The notes under the pieces: model-generated
Seen by the model: only the letters and a program-made list of their open reading frames with translations
Told to the model about the DNA's origin: nothing
Databases searched by the model: none
Made by a program: the position numbers and the translations under genes
Part shown: piece after piece, positions 45,974 to 55,518 of the stretch
Position numbering within the stretch: position 1 is the stretch's first letter
How the letters are laid out: every line of letters starts with the position of its first letter
From: Teredinibacter sp. KSP-S5-2
GTDB lineage: Bacteria; Pseudomonadota; Gammaproteobacteria; Pseudomonadales; Cellvibrionaceae
DNA: 64,000 bases
Reading direction: 5' to 3'
Assembly: GCF_032773895.1 (NCBI RefSeq)
Contig: NZ_CP120416.1
Coordinates: 2,354,001-2,418,000 of the forward strand

Positions 45974-46882
45974 ATGAGTTACCTTAGATCTCAACTAAGT
46001 AGAACCCTCGCCCAAACGGCATTAGCCTGTTTTTTATCGCTCCCACTCACAACGCATGCATCAGAAAATCCAACATTAATTGTCACCTATCCGGATATTT
46101 ATAACGACTACCTCGAGTTTCTAGACGGACGAAGTCCCATAAGCATTACCGAGTATTCCGGTGAAAAATCACGTAGAGATGTGGTCGAACTAATTCTTAT
46201 TCAGCAAGCACTGCATTTGGGTGGCTATCAACACCCGATTGCCTTCAAATTGGAAGCCTTTTACAACCGGGTCATGCACTTACTGGATAAGGGGGGCGTT
46301 GCCGCAGGAGCCTCAACCACGTGGGATAAAGATGCCAACAAACATCGATACTACGTCAGCGAACCGATTATTCGACGTGGCGAGTTCGTGGCCGGTCTCT
46401 ACACAAAAACAGAAAAGGCTAACGACTTCGAACCAACGCAAAAAAATATTAAAGCACTGACTGCAGTTTCTAACGAACTCTGGCAAGTGGACTGGTCCGC
46501 ACTGGAAACATTGGGGATGAACAAGCTCTATACCACCAGCGAATGGCCTTCAATGGTAAGAATGGTCTGGTATGGACGAGTAGACGTGACGCTGGCTCCT
46601 TTCCAACCAAATGATGATATGTCCGTAACCTTTGAAAATATGCGCCTGGTGCCCATTCAGGGAGTAAAAGTTGTACTCCCCGGAACTCGCCACTGGCTGG
46701 TAAGTAAGGCGCACCCGCAAGGGAAAAAAGTATTCTCAGCTCTGGAGGAAGGTATTGCCAAGCTAAGGGAACAGGGAACGATTGCAAGAGCCTATCGAGA
46801 AAGCGGTTTCTTTGATCACCGGGTTGATAACTGGCTCGAAATCACACCGGATGACCTGACGCCCTACTCGGAAAAAAAATAG
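45974..46882 (+). CDS. Periplasmic solute-binding-like (SBP_bac_3-type) protein
   Basis: I start it at ATG 45974, giving 302 residues; a TTG at 45959 is less likely. The N-terminus is a signal peptide (LAQTALACFLSLPLTTHA). The mature part resembles a two-lobed bacterial solute-binding fold (NPTLIVTYPDIYNDYL; YVSEPIIRRGEFVAGLY; WYGRVDVTLAPFQPND), but conserved amino-acid-binding residues are not obvious. No permease or ATPase gene is near, so it may act as a sensor subunit or orphan binding protein. Confidence 0.65.
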   Translation: MSYLRSQLSRTLAQTALACFLSLPLTTHASENPTLIVTYPDIYNDYLEFLDGRSPISITEYSGEKSRRDVVELILIQQALHLGGYQHPIAFKLEAFYNRVMHLLDKGGVAAGASTTWDKDANKHRYYVSEPIIRRGEFVAGLYTKTEKANDFEPTQKNIKALTAVSNELWQVDWSALETLGMNKLYTTSEWPSMVRMVWYGRVDVTLAPFQPNDDMSVTFENMRLVPIQGVKVVLPGTRHWLVSKAHPQGKKVFSALEEGIAKLREQGTIARAYRESGFFDHRVDNWLEITPDDLTPYSEKK

Positions 46883-46908
46883 GCACCGCCCATACAACCG
46901 CCCTATTT
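46877..46908. terminator. Possible shared terminator spanning two stop codons
   Basis: AAATAGG and CCTATTT form a seven-base inverted repeat that includes the stop codons of the two convergent genes. The stem is short and the loop is 18 bases, so the call is tentative. Confidence 0.35.
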
Positions 46909-49278
46909 CTTATCATCCTCATCGAAGTCATCCATGTCATCAAAATCGGTGTCTGAAAAATCGTTTTCAGCATCTGCAGCAGCTTGCGCCGCTGCCTCCT
47001 GCTCATCCAGTTCATCAATCAAACCGGATATTGCATCATCCAGCTCTTCTTCCGCGAGATCCAACCCTTGGGCCTTCAGCATCGCCGCCACCATATCGTC
47101 TTCTTCGTCCTCTTCCTCAGTAGCAACGTCATCGTCCACATCGTCGTCAACGTCTTCTGGAACCATTTCGTCCAGGTCATCAAAGTCTCCATCATCAGCA
47201 ACGTCTTCAACCACGGGAGGTTCAATCTCTAATTCTGGCTCTGGGGGGATATCGTCGGCCGGTTCCGACTCGATCTGAGGCTCCTCTTCGAAAGCAGGCT
47301 CTGGCTCCATTTCCATCTCCATCCCCATCTCCATGGAAGGCTCTTCGATAATAGGATCCAAATCCTCCATTGGCGGCTCTTCTTCATCGAGCTCCTCTTC
47401 AGGCTCTTCCTCGATTTCCGGCTCCTCTTCATTCACTTTCTCGTCTGAGAATTCGTCCAATAAATCCTTGTTACCTGAACTCATAATTTTCTTAAATGCA
47501 AAGAAACCCAAGGCAAAGAGCGTAAGGTTACCCAGTCCAAGTAAGATGTAGATTAGCCAAGGGGGAAAAACTGAACCAGACACTTCAGGTTCCGGCTCCT
47601 GCTCAGCAGGAGGAGACTCTTTCGGCTCTTCCACCTTTTCTTCTATCGGCGACTCCGGTTCTTTCTCCTCAACGGCTGGCTCAGGCTCGGCAAAAAAAGG
47701 CTCCGCAGTTTTACTGAAGCCTTCATCAACGGTGTAATTAAAGGTGATATCGTCAAGCTGGATATCAAAATCATTGCCTCTGTCATCATTGCCTTTTACC
47801 CGAATCTCAGCGACATACTGTCCTTCCAGATCTGGATGCAGATGAGCCTGCCAAGTATCCACTTCTGTTGCAGTCAGTGGGTAGATTTTTTTCCGTCCAC
47901 CAGGGGCCTTAACGGTGGCGACAATTTGAGTGCTGGCAACATCAATATCCTGAGAGAAAGCGTTAGCAGTTAACACATAAACCGATTTACCATCGATCAA
48001 GGCCTGCTCTACATTCGCTCCAAATGGTTCCCTCACCGTAAACTGATGAGAAAAATGCCGTTTAAAACTCTTGCCATCAACGGTCACATTTAACTGATAA
48101 ATACCATCCTTATCAAAAACAGGTAACGCCGCCTGAAAAATTCCGTCCCCGGGAACCGTTTCCGATAATGAAGACTGCCAATATTCCTTTAGCTCAAATT
48201 CGTCCTTACCCGCTTCCATTGCGGCTGTAATGTCCATCAGGGACAGAAACTCCTCTCGGGTAATTGTCTGACCATCCTCTTTCAATAACAGCTTCAGCGT
48301 CTCTTCTTGCCCTTTAAACACGTTATTGGGCAAGGGTTTAACCCTTAGATTTAAGTTACTGACCACCGTGATCCGACTTTCCGGATCCATAGCAGCAATA
48401 ACACCCCACTCACCCTCAAGTGGTCGTTTAACCGTAATCAGGTCATAATTATCCGCCCTGTGCCAACTCACATCTCTACTGGCGATGTTCGCTGAATACT
48501 CCTCATTGTCAGGCCCTACCAATCGGGTTTGCTCGTCGGGTGATTGGCGGAAGATCAACGCGGTAAACTCTTCAACACTGGAATCAATAACAAACTGGTT
48601 ATCCGTCAGTGGAACCTGCTCAGCAGGCGCAGCCACGTCAAAGGCTTTCAGAAAAATCCGCATCAAATCATCTGCGGTATGAGCCACTTCAGCCAGGCCG
48701 TCCGTACCCAGAGAGAGCTTATTCAAAAGATTGGTGTCCGCATTATCCGACAAAGCAATGGTATGAATTACGTAGCCGGCTTCTTTCAACTTGGGAATGA
48801 CGTCATCAACAATCCTCCGCCATTCTTCTTTATTTTTCTCCGGGTCTTTGTCGATATCGACCATACCATCGGTCAACAAAATCAGGCTGGTTCGGTATTT
48901 ATCATTAGGTGCGCTGCGATCGTATGCGGCTTTTTCCAGTGCATCACCAATATTGGTATACAAGCCCACCGAGTTAATTTTTTTTGCAGATGAAAGCGCG
49001 TCGTCTTTCCAACTGGACTCAACCGGTTTGTGGGGAACCAACATATTCACCCACTGGCCGAACGTCCAAACCCCTGCCTTGCTGTCTTCAGGCAATAACT
49101 GCACCAGCAGCTCGACAGCGGGTTGACGTAAGTTGTTCGGGTCATTCTGTTTCATGCTGCCAGACACATCGATAATCAGTCGAACATCTGGAGGCAATCT
49201 GGACTGATCCTGAGTGTGTCCACTCAGAGGAAGAAAAAAGCACACTAACAGAAGACACGAAAACCGGATCTGGTGCAT
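46903..49278 (-). CDS. Membrane-anchored vWA-domain protein with a long acidic cytoplasmic tail
   Basis: The protein has 791 residues from ATG 49278. The signal peptide is IRFSCLLLVCFFLPLSG, and the vWA domain at about 35-215 has MIDAS DVSGSMKQND and LTDGMVDID. A region of beta domains follows to about 520. A Pro/Glu-rich linker precedes one transmembrane span near 580 (FPPWLIYILLGLGNLTLFAL), then about 190 residues of almost pure Glu/Asp-rich sequence. The vWA part lies outside the membrane and the acidic tail inside. An in-frame TTG at 49284, seven bases after GGGGAG, is an alternative start. The role is unknown; adhesion or surface assembly is possible. Confidence 0.75.
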   Translation of the reverse strand: MHQIRFSCLLLVCFFLPLSGHTQDQSRLPPDVRLIIDVSGSMKQNDPNNLRQPAVELLVQLLPEDSKAGVWTFGQWVNMLVPHKPVESSWKDDALSSAKKINSVGLYTNIGDALEKAAYDRSAPNDKYRTSLILLTDGMVDIDKDPEKNKEEWRRIVDDVIPKLKEAGYVIHTIALSDNADTNLLNKLSLGTDGLAEVAHTADDLMRIFLKAFDVAAPAEQVPLTDNQFVIDSSVEEFTALIFRQSPDEQTRLVGPDNEEYSANIASRDVSWHRADNYDLITVKRPLEGEWGVIAAMDPESRITVVSNLNLRVKPLPNNVFKGQEETLKLLLKEDGQTITREEFLSLMDITAAMEAGKDEFELKEYWQSSLSETVPGDGIFQAALPVFDKDGIYQLNVTVDGKSFKRHFSHQFTVREPFGANVEQALIDGKSVYVLTANAFSQDIDVASTQIVATVKAPGGRKKIYPLTATEVDTWQAHLHPDLEGQYVAEIRVKGNDDRGNDFDIQLDDITFNYTVDEGFSKTAEPFFAEPEPAVEEKEPESPIEEKVEEPKESPPAEQEPEPEVSGSVFPPWLIYILLGLGNLTLFALGFFAFKKIMSSGNKDLLDEFSDEKVNEEEPEIEEEPEEELDEEEPPMEDLDPIIEEPSMEMGMEMEMEPEPAFEEEPQIESEPADDIPPEPELEIEPPVVEDVADDGDFDDLDEMVPEDVDDDVDDDVATEEEDEEDDMVAAMLKAQGLDLAEEELDDAISGLIDELDEQEAAAQAAADAENDFSDTDFDDMDDFDEDDKK

Positions 49279-49448
49279 ACGCAAACTAAATACTCCCCAT
49301 ATAAACCGGCCACTTAACAACGGCCTAGCCTGGCAACAAAACCAATGCGAACTCAAAAGCCTTTTTTTTAGAACAATATGGCTTAAAAGTAGTTATAGCA
49401 GTCTCCGGCAAGGTTTGCCGAAGATCGGGGAGCAACCACAGGGTTTTC

Positions 49449-49892
49449 TTAAGAATTGACCAATGATGAACTATGTGGAGAGGCTGGTTGATCAGTTTCT
49501 GAACTCGAATCGGCCTCGCGTACAGATTCTTCCGCATCCATAACCACCATGGATTGTGGCTGGTTACCTTTCCACCAACACCACAGGTAATAGCAAACAG
49601 CGAGCAGCAAAGCCAACACCAAAGCACCGATTAATGGCAGTCCTGCACGCCAAAAGGCATCTTTTCCTTCAAATGCGCCTTCCAATAGTGCAATCAGCCA
49701 CGCGGGAGCCATATAGCCCTGATTGTCATAGCTGTACCAGGGCACCACCATCACCACCACAAACACCATGCGGGTCAGGTGCTTCACCTCACGCCAGGGA
49801 AGCTTGGCGGTTACCATCCACAAGCACCCAGTCAACAGCCCCGTCCCAATCAGGTAATAGAGCCATGCGTTAAAGTATTCGTTGGAAGTCAT
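49449..49892 (-). CDS. Small inner-membrane protein of unknown function
   Basis: The 147-residue protein has three or four hydrophobic segments (LYYLIGTGLLTGCLWMV; RMVFVVVMVVPWYSY; LIGALVLALLLAVCYYLWCW) and a Ser/Glu-rich polar tail. WREVKHLTRM and PWYSYDNQGYMAPAW are distinctive, but I cannot place the family. It lies 170 bases upstream of the vWA gene on the same strand and could work with it. Confidence 0.65.
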   Translation of the reverse strand: MTSNEYFNAWLYYLIGTGLLTGCLWMVTAKLPWREVKHLTRMVFVVVMVVPWYSYDNQGYMAPAWLIALLEGAFEGKDAFWRAGLPLIGALVLALLLAVCYYLWCWWKGNQPQSMVVMDAEESVREADSSSETDQPASPHSSSLVNS

Positions 49893-50269
49893 AGAAGTTC
49901 CGAGGTAATGTATTGGGAATCAGAGGCGGCATTTTACTACCTGAGAAGAAAAATGAAAGTTACCAGAGGGAAACTTAGCTTAATCAGATGTATTTTATGG
50001 GCACCGCCGTCTATGCGGAGGGTTTAAAAGATCCAGAATAATCAGTGCCTACAACACGTATGGAGCATTTGCCAAGAATCATTCAGTACATACGGCTTTT
50101 TGAAATAGCACCTTGTTAACTGTAGAACCAGGAATGATCCGGTTAAAAAGAAACCGGGGGCATGCAAAAGACTAAAAAAAGAAGCCAAGCAACTGTAACT
50201 AAAACGGATCGCATACAAGAAAATAAAAAGTAAACACAAGCCTTGAACAAAACCAACCAAAAATTCTAT
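49893..50269. other. Gene-free spacer after the nonribosomal peptide operon
   Basis: This 377-base spacer lies between the last gene of the peptide operon and the small membrane protein gene, both on the minus strand. A CCGGTT/AACCGG hairpin near 50133-50151 has no T run, so no intrinsic terminator can be claimed. I see nothing else. Confidence 0.35.
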
Positions 50270-51073
50270 CTATGCATCTACAGTATCAATAGACAAATAG
50301 ATTTTTTCCATTGTCCAATGAAGAGAACTCTTACAGTGGAAGTATTCATTAAAAAAATCAGAATACAAATCAAGAATTTTTTTACATTCTTCCATTTTTA
50401 AATTCAGCAAAGATGCATCCTGAGTGAGTCGTTGATCATTATGATCATGAACATATATTTTTGCATCTCGAACCTCATGAGGACGATAACCCAATGAAAG
50501 CATGCGGGCAAAGAATTCTGTATCCTCAAACACTCTATAATCAGTGTTTAAACCATTCATTTTCTCGAAGAATGCTTTTTTTATTACTACACCATACCCC
50601 AAGCCGATCCTCATACAACGTTCAACCAAAAACTTCTCACTTCCTAGTATAGGCCCCCAATCTAAAAGACGATGACTTCTGAGACCATCTTCATATTTAA
50701 CAAATTCCACAGATGACCAAGAAAAATCGACCTGCCATTTTTTATCATTGTAATAATTGTAGTTAGCCTCTAAAAAACACCCATCAAGCTCATCATCATC
50801 ATCAAGAAATACTATATATTCACCCTTAGCTAAAGAAACTCCAACATTTCTAGATCCCGCTTGGCCAAGGTTACGCTTATTCCTGTGATATAAAACATTT
50901 ATCCCATCATCAAAAGAAAAAATATCGTACTTCAAACTTGAACAGTCATCGACAACAATTACCTCGTAATCATTGAAAGTCTGGCGGCCAACACTAGTCA
51001 ATGCCGATTTCAACATATCCGGTCTATTGTAAGTAGGCACAACAATAGAAAATAATGGCTTATTAATACTCAT
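50270..51073 (-). CDS. Family 2 glycosyltransferase
   Basis: The 267-residue protein has the GT-A fold of GT2: FSIVVPTYNRPDMLKSAL, YEVIVVDDCSS, NLGQAGSRNVGV and the metal-binding VFLDDDDELDG. ED in the TDYRVFEDTEFFARM segment is the usual catalytic position. It is soluble, with no membrane anchor. Its start overlaps the preceding FAD-protein gene by 11 bases, placing it as the last gene of the peptide operon. It probably glycosylates the peptide product, or else an unrelated acceptor. Confidence 0.85.
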   Translation of the reverse strand: MSINKPLFSIVVPTYNRPDMLKSALTSVGRQTFNDYEVIVVDDCSSLKYDIFSFDDGINVLYHRNKRNLGQAGSRNVGVSLAKGEYIVFLDDDDELDGCFLEANYNYYNDKKWQVDFSWSSVEFVKYEDGLRSHRLLDWGPILGSEKFLVERCMRIGLGYGVVIKKAFFEKMNGLNTDYRVFEDTEFFARMLSLGYRPHEVRDAKIYVHDHNDQRLTQDASLLNLKMEECKKILDLYSDFFNEYFHCKSSLHWTMEKIYLSIDTVDA

Positions 51074-52715
51074 ATAATTCCTTTTTTGCTTGAGTGTTAC
51101 TCTCGTCGTTTATATCCCTAAAAATATCATCTACAATCTTTAACGCTAGCCTCGGCAAAGGATGTAATCCATCCGCTATCGGGTAATAGCCTAGTGTAGT
51201 TGGCCCCAAGGTATACATATTCCCCTTTAAACTTGACTCAAATAGAGGCCTAACTTTTAAAGTATACGGATCTATATGAATACCGCCTAACGGATATTTT
51301 TCATTTGAATCTTCGAATAATTTATATGCTGACTTAATTAACCCAGACCTTTTAAGGTTTTTCATGAGAATATCGTCAGCGTTTTCCAAATTCGTACTTT
51401 GCCCTCTGCAATCGATTAAAGTGTCGCCAGCAAAAAATTCTTTCTCTATATCCTCGCCAGCATAAACGCCATTAAAAACACTAAAACCATTTGAGTCTTC
51501 ACTTACGCTGTATGCTTGGCTAACTTTTTTAACTTTTAGTATACCAGCATCTATCAACGCCTTAATGCGAGAAGCATTATAAAAATTTAATGGGCGAACA
51601 AAGCATAAAGTTTGATATGAGTAATCGTCAATAACGAGACGATCTTCAGCAGAATAAAGGTGAAACAACCACCAAAATATATCCGTTTTTTGCCAAAGCA
51701 AGGATTGCCACGGAATATAACTTTTACTCTTTATACTTCCTTTAGCCAATTCATAATCAACATAAAATTGACCAACGCCAGATCTCTTTGAAATTGCCTT
51801 TTTTATAATATTCATATCACGTCGAAAATCACCAGTAAACAACAGTTCCTCATCGAAGTGATTTCTCAAACTATCCAAAGCATCCGTAGTCAAAAAATCC
51901 ATACATAATCGACGGTATGCATATGAAAGTAAGTTTGAAACCCTACCCATCGCTGGTGAGAAGGCAAGATCTTCTGTTAAATACTTGTCATATTTCTCAC
52001 TACCCTCCAGCTCTCCTCGCCCCTCAGTAATACCGAAACCCGCGACCCTAGGTAGCATACCGCTTCTTGAAAACATTGTAATACAAATGGGCGTATCTTC
52101 GTGCACTTTATACACAACCCCATTTTCAGTAGTTACAAACTCACCTCGACTATTAGCCAAACTGATAGCAATATCAATCGCAGTAAGACTTGTCCCTACT
52201 ATCCCTACTGATTCACTTAACTTGCTTTTTCTAAGCGCGTCCTGTACCGGCCATGGATTAGAAACATATTTATCAGAATTAGATAATTCTGGAATATTTT
52301 TCCAGTGCCCCGTTGCCAAAACAACATAATCAGCAGTTATTGATGAATAATCATCCATCTTAATCACATACTTTTTCTTTTCTCCGTACTGAACATCTAT
52401 TACATTGGATTCATATTTTACTTGAACTGACACACCATTTCTTTTTGCCATATCAATAGCATCATGAAAACGTTGCTCAAGCTCATCGCCTTTTTCCAGC
52501 CTTGTAATAGTTTCATTAGCAGCAATTCTATGTTCTGAATCTGTTGTTTTCCGACTGTAAGGTAAACCGACTCCTAATCTATCCTGCTTCTCTATGAGAA
52601 TTACAGATATGTTAGTTTTAGAATATTCCATATCCCTTTCTGCAATACGCTTTAAAACTCGAAAAGAAGACGGCCCCCCACCAATAAGCGCAATCGTTTT
52701 ATTATTACCTTCCAT
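51063..52715 (-). CDS. FAD/NAD(P)-binding protein (NAD_binding_9-like)
   Basis: The 550-residue protein begins with ALIGGGPSSFRVLKRIAER, a dinucleotide-binding motif, followed by EKQDRLGVGLPYSR and EHRIAANETITRLE. A second nucleotide motif is near 175 (SVGIVGTSLTAIDIAISLANS), and ADYVVLATGHWKNIPE is typical of flavin monooxygenase or PF13454-type proteins. It could oxidise an amino acid or the peptide. It ends in HPLPRLALKIVDDIFRD. It lies between the Ldh-family reductase (17-base gap) and the glycosyltransferase in the peptide operon. Confidence 0.75.
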   Translation of the reverse strand: MEGNNKTIALIGGGPSSFRVLKRIAERDMEYSKTNISVILIEKQDRLGVGLPYSRKTTDSEHRIAANETITRLEKGDELEQRFHDAIDMAKRNGVSVQVKYESNVIDVQYGEKKKYVIKMDDYSSITADYVVLATGHWKNIPELSNSDKYVSNPWPVQDALRKSKLSESVGIVGTSLTAIDIAISLANSRGEFVTTENGVVYKVHEDTPICITMFSRSGMLPRVAGFGITEGRGELEGSEKYDKYLTEDLAFSPAMGRVSNLLSYAYRRLCMDFLTTDALDSLRNHFDEELLFTGDFRRDMNIIKKAISKRSGVGQFYVDYELAKGSIKSKSYIPWQSLLWQKTDIFWWLFHLYSAEDRLVIDDYSYQTLCFVRPLNFYNASRIKALIDAGILKVKKVSQAYSVSEDSNGFSVFNGVYAGEDIEKEFFAGDTLIDCRGQSTNLENADDILMKNLKRSGLIKSAYKLFEDSNEKYPLGGIHIDPYTLKVRPLFESSLKGNMYTLGPTTLGYYPIADGLHPLPRLALKIVDDIFRDINDESNTQAKKELYEY

Positions 52716-52732
52716 AAAATACGCCCAGATTA

Positions 52733-53743
52733 TTATTCATACTTATTAATAAGTTCATTAACCCAATCATAGTCTTTATCATCAATTGGAATACCATTAG
52801 CCAATCGTTCTTCACGAGAAGCTTTCTCCTTATCTCCGGGCAAAATAACTGAAGGGGTGTTAATCCTTGCCTCTGAAATAAGCTCACTTACACGTGACTG
52901 AAACTCTTCATAACGAATAAAAATCTCCGGGTTAAAACATATAATCCAATGCGAAATTTGTCGTGGTTTATCAAAAGGCGGAGTATATAAATGAGTAAGC
53001 TGATGATCATAGGGCATACCACTCATCACAGAAGTCAACACCTGAACCATAAGACCAATACCCTGCCCCTTGTAGCCACCAAGCGCCTTTAATGCAGCAT
53101 ACAGCTGAGAAGTAGACGAATCGGAGCCGTTTTCATCAACACACCAATTTTGAGGTAAATCGATTCCATTTTGCAGATAGTATTTCACTTTTGAATAAGA
53201 GATCTGACTGGTTGCAAAATCCAGCTCAAAACAGTCATCACCTAAGCCAGGAACTGTCATCGCAATTGGATTTGTACCAAGAAACGGTCTAGTCCCGCCC
53301 TCTAGAGCAACAAGCGCATCACTATTTGAAAGCGATATAGCAATAAGCCTTTGGTTTGCAGCTTGTTTTGTAAAGGACGAAGCAGCACCAAAGTGATTGG
53401 AATTTTTGGTTAAAACCATACCAATCCCTGTTTTCCTTGCCATCTCTATCGCTTTATCAGTTGCAGCATTTCCGGCTATTACGCCGTTTGCACCATCTGC
53501 ATCCAGAATTGCACTGGATAGAAGTTCATTCTCAAACCTAAACACCGGGGAGATATTCGCTCCTCCTTGCTTAAACTCCGATATATAAGTAGGTAGTAGT
53601 CTAATCCCGTGCGTATCAATACCAGAGAGGCTTGTTTCTATCAAGTTAGATACTAATATCGTAGAGTCAGATATACTTAAGCCTATCGACATCAACTCAC
53701 AACAAAAAATTCTATTTAATCTTTCCGCATCTACCCTGAGCAT
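52733..53743 (-). CDS. Ldh-family (malate/L-sulfolactate-type) NAD(P)H oxidoreductase
   Basis: The 336-residue protein carries the family marks SGIDTHGIRLLPTYI, VLTKNSNHFGAASSF (with the catalytic His) and TRPFLGTNPIAMTVP. The family reduces 2-oxo acids or cyclic imines such as pyrroline-2-carboxylate. GAGAG six bases before ATG 53743 serves as the ribosome site, and the start overlaps the aminotransferase 3' end by 13 bases. Next to an aminotransferase and a VOC enzyme it probably makes or reduces a precursor amino or hydroxy acid for the NRPS. Length is near the family norm (about 335-350). Confidence 0.88.
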   Translation of the reverse strand: MLRVDAERLNRIFCCELMSIGLSISDSTILVSNLIETSLSGIDTHGIRLLPTYISEFKQGGANISPVFRFENELLSSAILDADGANGVIAGNAATDKAIEMARKTGIGMVLTKNSNHFGAASSFTKQAANQRLIAISLSNSDALVALEGGTRPFLGTNPIAMTVPGLGDDCFELDFATSQISYSKVKYYLQNGIDLPQNWCVDENGSDSSTSQLYAALKALGGYKGQGIGLMVQVLTSVMSGMPYDHQLTHLYTPPFDKPRQISHWIICFNPEIFIRYEEFQSRVSELISEARINTPSVILPGDKEKASREERLANGIPIDDKDYDWVNELINKYE

Positions 53744-55002
53744 TTTCTACTCTCATCAAGTTTAATCAAAATAAAATTACACAATCTTTTCACCGAACTC
53801 CTTAGCTCATCCCCCTCAATATTGCTATAAGCTATTCTGATACTTCGTGCCCACCATTTTTCATTCAGAGAAAAGTATCTAACAGGCATACAAATAACAC
53901 TATATTCTTGCGCGCATTCGTACAAATATTTATCGCTAAATTCAAAGGGTAATTCTAGAACCATAAAAAAACCGCCGCTCGGCACGTTCCATCTCACACC
54001 TCTTACATTCCCAAGATATTCGGATAAAACAGAAACGACAACATCACGATTACTCTTATAGTGTTTATTCATCAATTCAGCTTTAGCTTTCAAAGAGAAC
54101 CCATTGGATAGAAAATACCCTCCAACAACAGCTTGATTATTTTGACAAGTATTGAGAGTAGTGAGACTTTTCAATGAAATTATACAATCTCGATAGTCAC
54201 CTAGATTTTCCGGAACACAAACAAATCCCACACGTAATGTAGGACAAAATGTTTTAGAGAATGACCCAACATAATAGACCATCCCATATGAATCAATACT
54301 TTTAAGTGTTGGCAGTTTTTCCTCGTCAAAATCAAAAACCCCATATGGATTATCCTCAACGACATAGATACCATATTTTTTACAAACATCCAGAATGGAT
54401 CTCCTCGCATTTATATCCAAGCGGTATGAAAGAGGATTATTAAAGTCCAAATTGAGGTAGAGAATTTTCAATCGATTTCCCTGTTGAATTTTTTCCTCAA
54501 CCTCACTCTCGAAAAACTCTACAGAAAACTCACCATCGACTATTGATTTTGAACCAAAAACTCTTTTCCCTAAAATCTCAATCAATCCATAAAACCCAAT
54601 GTAAGAAGGATCGATTACCATTGCCAAATCAGACTCTTCTCTCATATGAGTTAAAGAAATAAGCAACAAGGCTTCCTGGCAACCACTTGTAACAACAACA
54701 TCTCTTTCATTACATTTTATATTTTCATCTTTCAGCAAATATCTACAAATAATCTCATTAATAACACCTGCTGTCGCGCCATATTGACATAGAAGCTTCA
54801 CAGCATCGGATTTACTGATAGAATTTTTTTTTGAAAAGTATTCAATAAATGACTGCTCGTATTCATTCCATCTTTCATTTTCAAAGAATCTATCACTAGG
54901 CCTCCCCGACGCCAACGATACCGCCTCTGGAAACTTCATAGATATTTCATTTAGAAAATTCATTACCGAAGCGCTATCATTATTATCAGTATTCACAACC
55001 AT
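53731..55002 (-). CDS. PLP-dependent class I/II aminotransferase
   Basis: The protein is a fold-type I aminotransferase of about 423 residues. Visible marks are SLASGRPSDRFF at the N-terminus, VVVTSGCQEALLLIS, YLNLDFNNPLSYRL, VVEDNPYGVFDF and the PLP-lysine in VGSFSKTFCPTLRVGFV. The N-terminal NFLNEISMKFPEAVSLASGR recalls aminotransferases of the 4-hydroxyphenylglycine type, as I remember them. The start is ambiguous: ATG 55002, or GTG 54996 with GGAAG six bases upstream; a TTG at 55017 is less likely. It overlaps the VOC gene end and lies in the peptide operon, so it should make a nonstandard amino acid. Confidence 0.85.
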   Translation of the reverse strand: MVVNTDNNDSASVMNFLNEISMKFPEAVSLASGRPSDRFFENERWNEYEQSFIEYFSKKNSISKSDAVKLLCQYGATAGVINEIICRYLLKDENIKCNERDVVVTSGCQEALLLISLTHMREESDLAMVIDPSYIGFYGLIEILGKRVFGSKSIVDGEFSVEFFESEVEEKIQQGNRLKILYLNLDFNNPLSYRLDINARRSILDVCKKYGIYVVEDNPYGVFDFDEEKLPTLKSIDSYGMVYYVGSFSKTFCPTLRVGFVCVPENLGDYRDCIISLKSLTTLNTCQNNQAVVGGYFLSNGFSLKAKAELMNKHYKSNRDVVVSVLSEYLGNVRGVRWNVPSGGFFMVLELPFEFSDKYLYECAQEYSVICMPVRYFSLNEKWWARSIRIAYSNIEGDELRSSVKRLCNFILIKLDESRKCSG

Positions 55003-55471
55003 CTTCCAATTGAGCAAACAAATTATTAATACTTTCTTCAGAGTAATTGTCGTTTTTCACCCTTTCTATAAATTCAAACATCATTCCAGACGCAGGGTCT
55101 CGCTTAGTAAATATTTGACGAAGTCCAGGCCCCTCTATAATAGAGGTCGAAAACTCAACTCCTCTTTCCTGAAGCAATGATTCAACATTCTCGATCTCAC
55201 TCACCCTAAATGCAACATGCTGAACTCCAGCACCATACTTATCCAAGTATTTTTGTATTTGAGACTCTTCATCCAAAGACTGAAGGAGAACAACAGAAAA
55301 ATCACCGGAAAAAAGAACGGCAGACCTCATACCAGAAAATTTTCCAAACGTATCTCGAACACAATCAAGTTCAAAACCAAGTTGGTCGGAGTAATATCTG
55401 ATTGACTCTTTTAAATCGACAACCGCAATAGCAATATGATCGACACGATCAAACTCTTGAAACTTAAACAT
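54986..55471 (-). CDS. VOC-superfamily metalloenzyme (single-chain, HPPD-half/methylmalonyl-CoA-epimerase-like)
   Basis: The 161-residue protein has the paired VOC beta-alpha-beta units. Likely metal ligands are His in VDHIAIAVVDLKESI, His in GAGVQHVAFRVSEI and Glu in MMFEFIERV. RQIFTKRDPASGMMFEFIER and SQIQKYLDKYGAGVQH resemble the C-terminal half of 4-hydroxyphenylpyruvate dioxygenase and hydroxymandelate synthase, but the length fits single-domain VOC enzymes such as methylmalonyl-CoA epimerase. GAGGGG lies six bases before ATG. The position beside an aminotransferase suggests amino acid precursor synthesis. The reaction is undecided. Confidence 0.75.
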   Translation of the reverse strand: MFKFQEFDRVDHIAIAVVDLKESIRYYSDQLGFELDCVRDTFGKFSGMRSAVLFSGDFSVVLLQSLDEESQIQKYLDKYGAGVQHVAFRVSEIENVESLLQERGVEFSTSIIEGPGLRQIFTKRDPASGMMFEFIERVKNDNYSEESINNLFAQLEDGCEY

Positions 55472-55518
55472 TATTACCCCTCATATAAGTAATAAAATTT
55501 ATTTTATATAAAACAAAA

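Noticed and set aside
46934-47551. Ser-rich plus-strand frames
   Set aside because: They are the reverse complement of the acidic Glu/Asp tail of the vWA protein; GAA/GAG/GAT codons read as TC-rich Ser codons.
50130-50155. Hairpin as terminator of the peptide operon
   Set aside because: The CCGGTT/AACCGG stem is short and neither strand has a following T run.
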